This document shows, piece by piece, positions 15,021 through 15,888 of a DNA stretch of 15,888 nucleotides; positions within the stretch are counted from its first letter, which is position 1, and each line of letters starts with the position of its first letter. Origin of the DNA: Ignavibacteria bacterium (GTDB lineage Bacteria; Bacteroidota; Ignavibacteria; Tepidaquicellales; Tepidaquicellaceae); assembly GCA_016710985.1 (NCBI GenBank), contig JADJTX010000036.1, positions 1 through 15,888 of the forward strand. Reading direction: 5' to 3'. Below the pieces are notes generated by a model that saw nothing but the letters and a program-made list of their open reading frames with translations, ran no database searches and had not been told where the DNA came from. A program made the position numbers and the translations under genes.

Positions 15021-15215
15021 TTACGAAAAAGCCTTAGGCTCTGTATAACCTACATTATACATTATTTCGTTCACGTTTTCCCTTGTAGATTCCAGGCTCA
15101 TTTTTTTGCCGCTTCGATCTTCACACGCTGAATGTACTTTGTAACTGTATCGTTTGTAGCTTTTTTGAATCTTGCGTTCAAAATTTCGCCTACCGAGAAT
15201 TGTCATTAAAGCCAA
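15021..15215 (-). CDS. AraC helix-turn-helix fragment
   Basis: The fragment has 64 codons. Its start (RRNFER) and end (SLESTRENVNEIMYNVGYTE, PKAF) are in the true frame, and its middle is shifted by two compensating indels. The intended middle reads RFKKATNDTVTKYIQRVKIE. The recognition-helix segment NVGYTEPKAF is typical of AraC regulators. The stop at 15021 is another indel (TTTTTCGTAACACG, where FRNTFKK is expected). The remaining 20 residues run to 14959. Confidence 0.65.
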   Translation of the reverse strand: MALMTILGRRNFERKIQKSYKRYSYKVHSACEDRSGKKMSLESTRENVNEIMYNVGYTEPKAFS

Positions 15216-15554
15216 TCTGTCAACCGGTACCTTTTCCGGAAATTATTTTCAATGAACTCCTGTGTAGCCTCGAGCGGTTCATCACCGTGTCCTTTCTGAC
15301 CCCGTTATTACAAAAAGGCAGACTCATTGGCAACGCTCTATTTCAATTGCAAATACTTTGGAACACAGGATTGACATTTCACGTCCGGCATATTTCTCAA
15401 TTAAATAAAGAATAAGGTTAAGGTAAGAATATCCTCCGCCGTTGGAATAAATAATGTATTCATCGGTAATGATCTTTTCAGCTACGAGATTTGGATCCTG
15501 AACACTTTTCGAAATTCATTTTCCGCCATCCAGTGAGTTGCGCATTTTTTCCTT

Positions 15555-15860
15555 TTAAGTAAGCCGGTAGATGCAAGTAAAAAGCTCCGATGCAGAGACT
15601 TGCGATTCAGCGCCGTTTTTATATTGTTTTACTATCCAAGGTAGAAAATCGCTGTTCATCTGCAATGATGTTTTCATGTCACCGTCAAGAGCAGGGATTA
15701 TTATCAGATCTGTTTTTGTCAGGTCATTTATCAGCAAGTCACTGTGAGCTGTGAACTTTCTCCGCTTAACGGAGTCTCTTTTCGCTATCTCAACTAACTG
15801 TACTTTAAAAAGCGGATGACCTCCTTTTTCAGTAACAAAATTATTTACCTGTGTAAACAA
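15555..15860 (-). CDS. DJ-1/PfpI-like sensor domain fragment of the AraC regulator
   Basis: The fragment has 101 codons, with FTAHSDLLINDLTKTDLIII, PALDGDM and PWIVKQYKNGAE matching GlxA-family N-terminal domains. The formal start near 15860 is internal, because coding continues upstream to the window edge (RQLFT). After NGAE near 15612 the frame slips. The true sequence is ASLCIGAF, LLASTGLLKGKKCATHW, then MAENEFRKVF, read in neighbouring frames down to about 15500. Confidence 0.65.
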   Translation of the reverse strand: MFTQVNNFVTEKGGHPLFKVQLVEIAKRDSVKRRKFTAHSDLLINDLTKTDLIIIPALDGDMKTSLQMNSDFLPWIVKQYKNGAESQVSASELFTCIYRLT

Positions 15861-15888
15861 CTGCCGGGTCCTTCTATGCTCCCCAGTA

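Larger units (their letters stand above)
14959..15888 (-). pseudogene. GlxA-type AraC-family transcriptional regulator (indels; N-terminus beyond right edge)
   Basis: This gene runs off the right edge and ends with TAA at 14959-14961. The N-terminal half is a DJ-1/PfpI-like domain: RQLFTQVNNFVTEKGGHPLF, LIIIPALDGDM, then ASLCIGAF with the Cys at the nucleophile-elbow position of the family. YSNGGGYSYLNLILYLIEKY follows. The C-terminal half is an AraC double helix-turn-helix: RNFERRFKKATNDTVTKYIQ, RVKIEAAKKSLEST, IMYNVGYTEPKAFRNTFKK and GLSPLQYRNKYNP. GlxA-type regulators have an enzyme-like sensor domain that is generally not catalytic and bind DNA through the AraC part (family knowledge). 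Its targets are unknown, and nothing here ties it to the secreted proteins. About eight indels interrupt the frame. Perhaps 15 N-terminal residues lie outside the window. Confidence 0.78.

Noticed and set aside
15200..15415. Plus-strand open frame of 71 codons
   Set aside because: It is antisense to the linker between the DJ-1-like and helix-turn-helix domains of the AraC-type gene, where the minus strand carries family sequence.
1..15888. A defence, toxin-antitoxin, biosynthetic or secretion system
   Set aside because: No nuclease, methyltransferase, transposase, toxin, transporter or secretion-machinery gene can be recognised on either strand.

Overview
The window looks like a piece of a Bacteroidota/Chlorobi-group chromosome, most likely Ignavibacteriota or a close relative. 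This is an inference from protein families, because no rRNA or other marker gene is present. The grounds are AT-rich DNA, several large secreted proteins built from FG-GAP, Fn3-like, LamG-like and Asp-box (BNR/Ycf48) repeats, and a shared C-terminal tail made of an 'HRNxxETWS' beta-rich module followed by a dockerin-like pair of EF-hand loops. Start codons mostly lack a Shine-Dalgarno sequence; one gene has a good one.

Layout, left to right. (1) Bases 2-3032, plus strand: the 3' part of an FG-GAP surface protein, entering from the left edge. (2) 3110-6983, plus: its tandem paralogue, with a signal peptide, 14 FG-GAP repeats, two Fn3-like domains and the same tail. (3) 7093-8405, minus: a secreted LamG/concanavalin-like protein with a diverged copy of the tail, convergent with (2). 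(4) 8723-10174, plus: an uncharacterised, probably all-helical cytoplasmic protein. (5) 10682-12120, minus: a diverged paralogue of (4), convergent with it. Between them lies about 440 bp of 'ACCACAGAG' inverted-repeat elements. (6) 12314-14748, plus: a secreted Asp-box/Ycf48-like propeller with a third variant of the tail and a Rho-independent terminator. (7) 14959 to the right edge, minus: a GlxA-type AraC regulator (DJ-1/PfpI domain plus AraC helix-turn-helix), whose N-terminus is cut off by the window.

Sequence integrity dominates the reading. Every one of the seven genes is interrupted by 1-2 base indels, many in short homopolymers, yet the interrupted frames continue with strong family conservation. 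Damage is light at 1-7 kb and heavy at 8.7-9 kb and 11-15.9 kb. I read this mainly as uncorrected sequencing error rather than seven independent pseudogenes, so each gene is described both as a reconstructed whole and by its main open fragments.

No defence system, CRISPR array, transposase, tRNA or rRNA is visible. The genes do not form an obvious pathway. The common theme is four secreted proteins with unrelated N-terminal ectodomains that share one C-terminal calcium-binding tail, which is the most interesting feature here. The others are the convergent paralogue pair of unknown function, the inverted-repeat elements between convergent genes, and a possible three-way-junction structure at 8495-8559.
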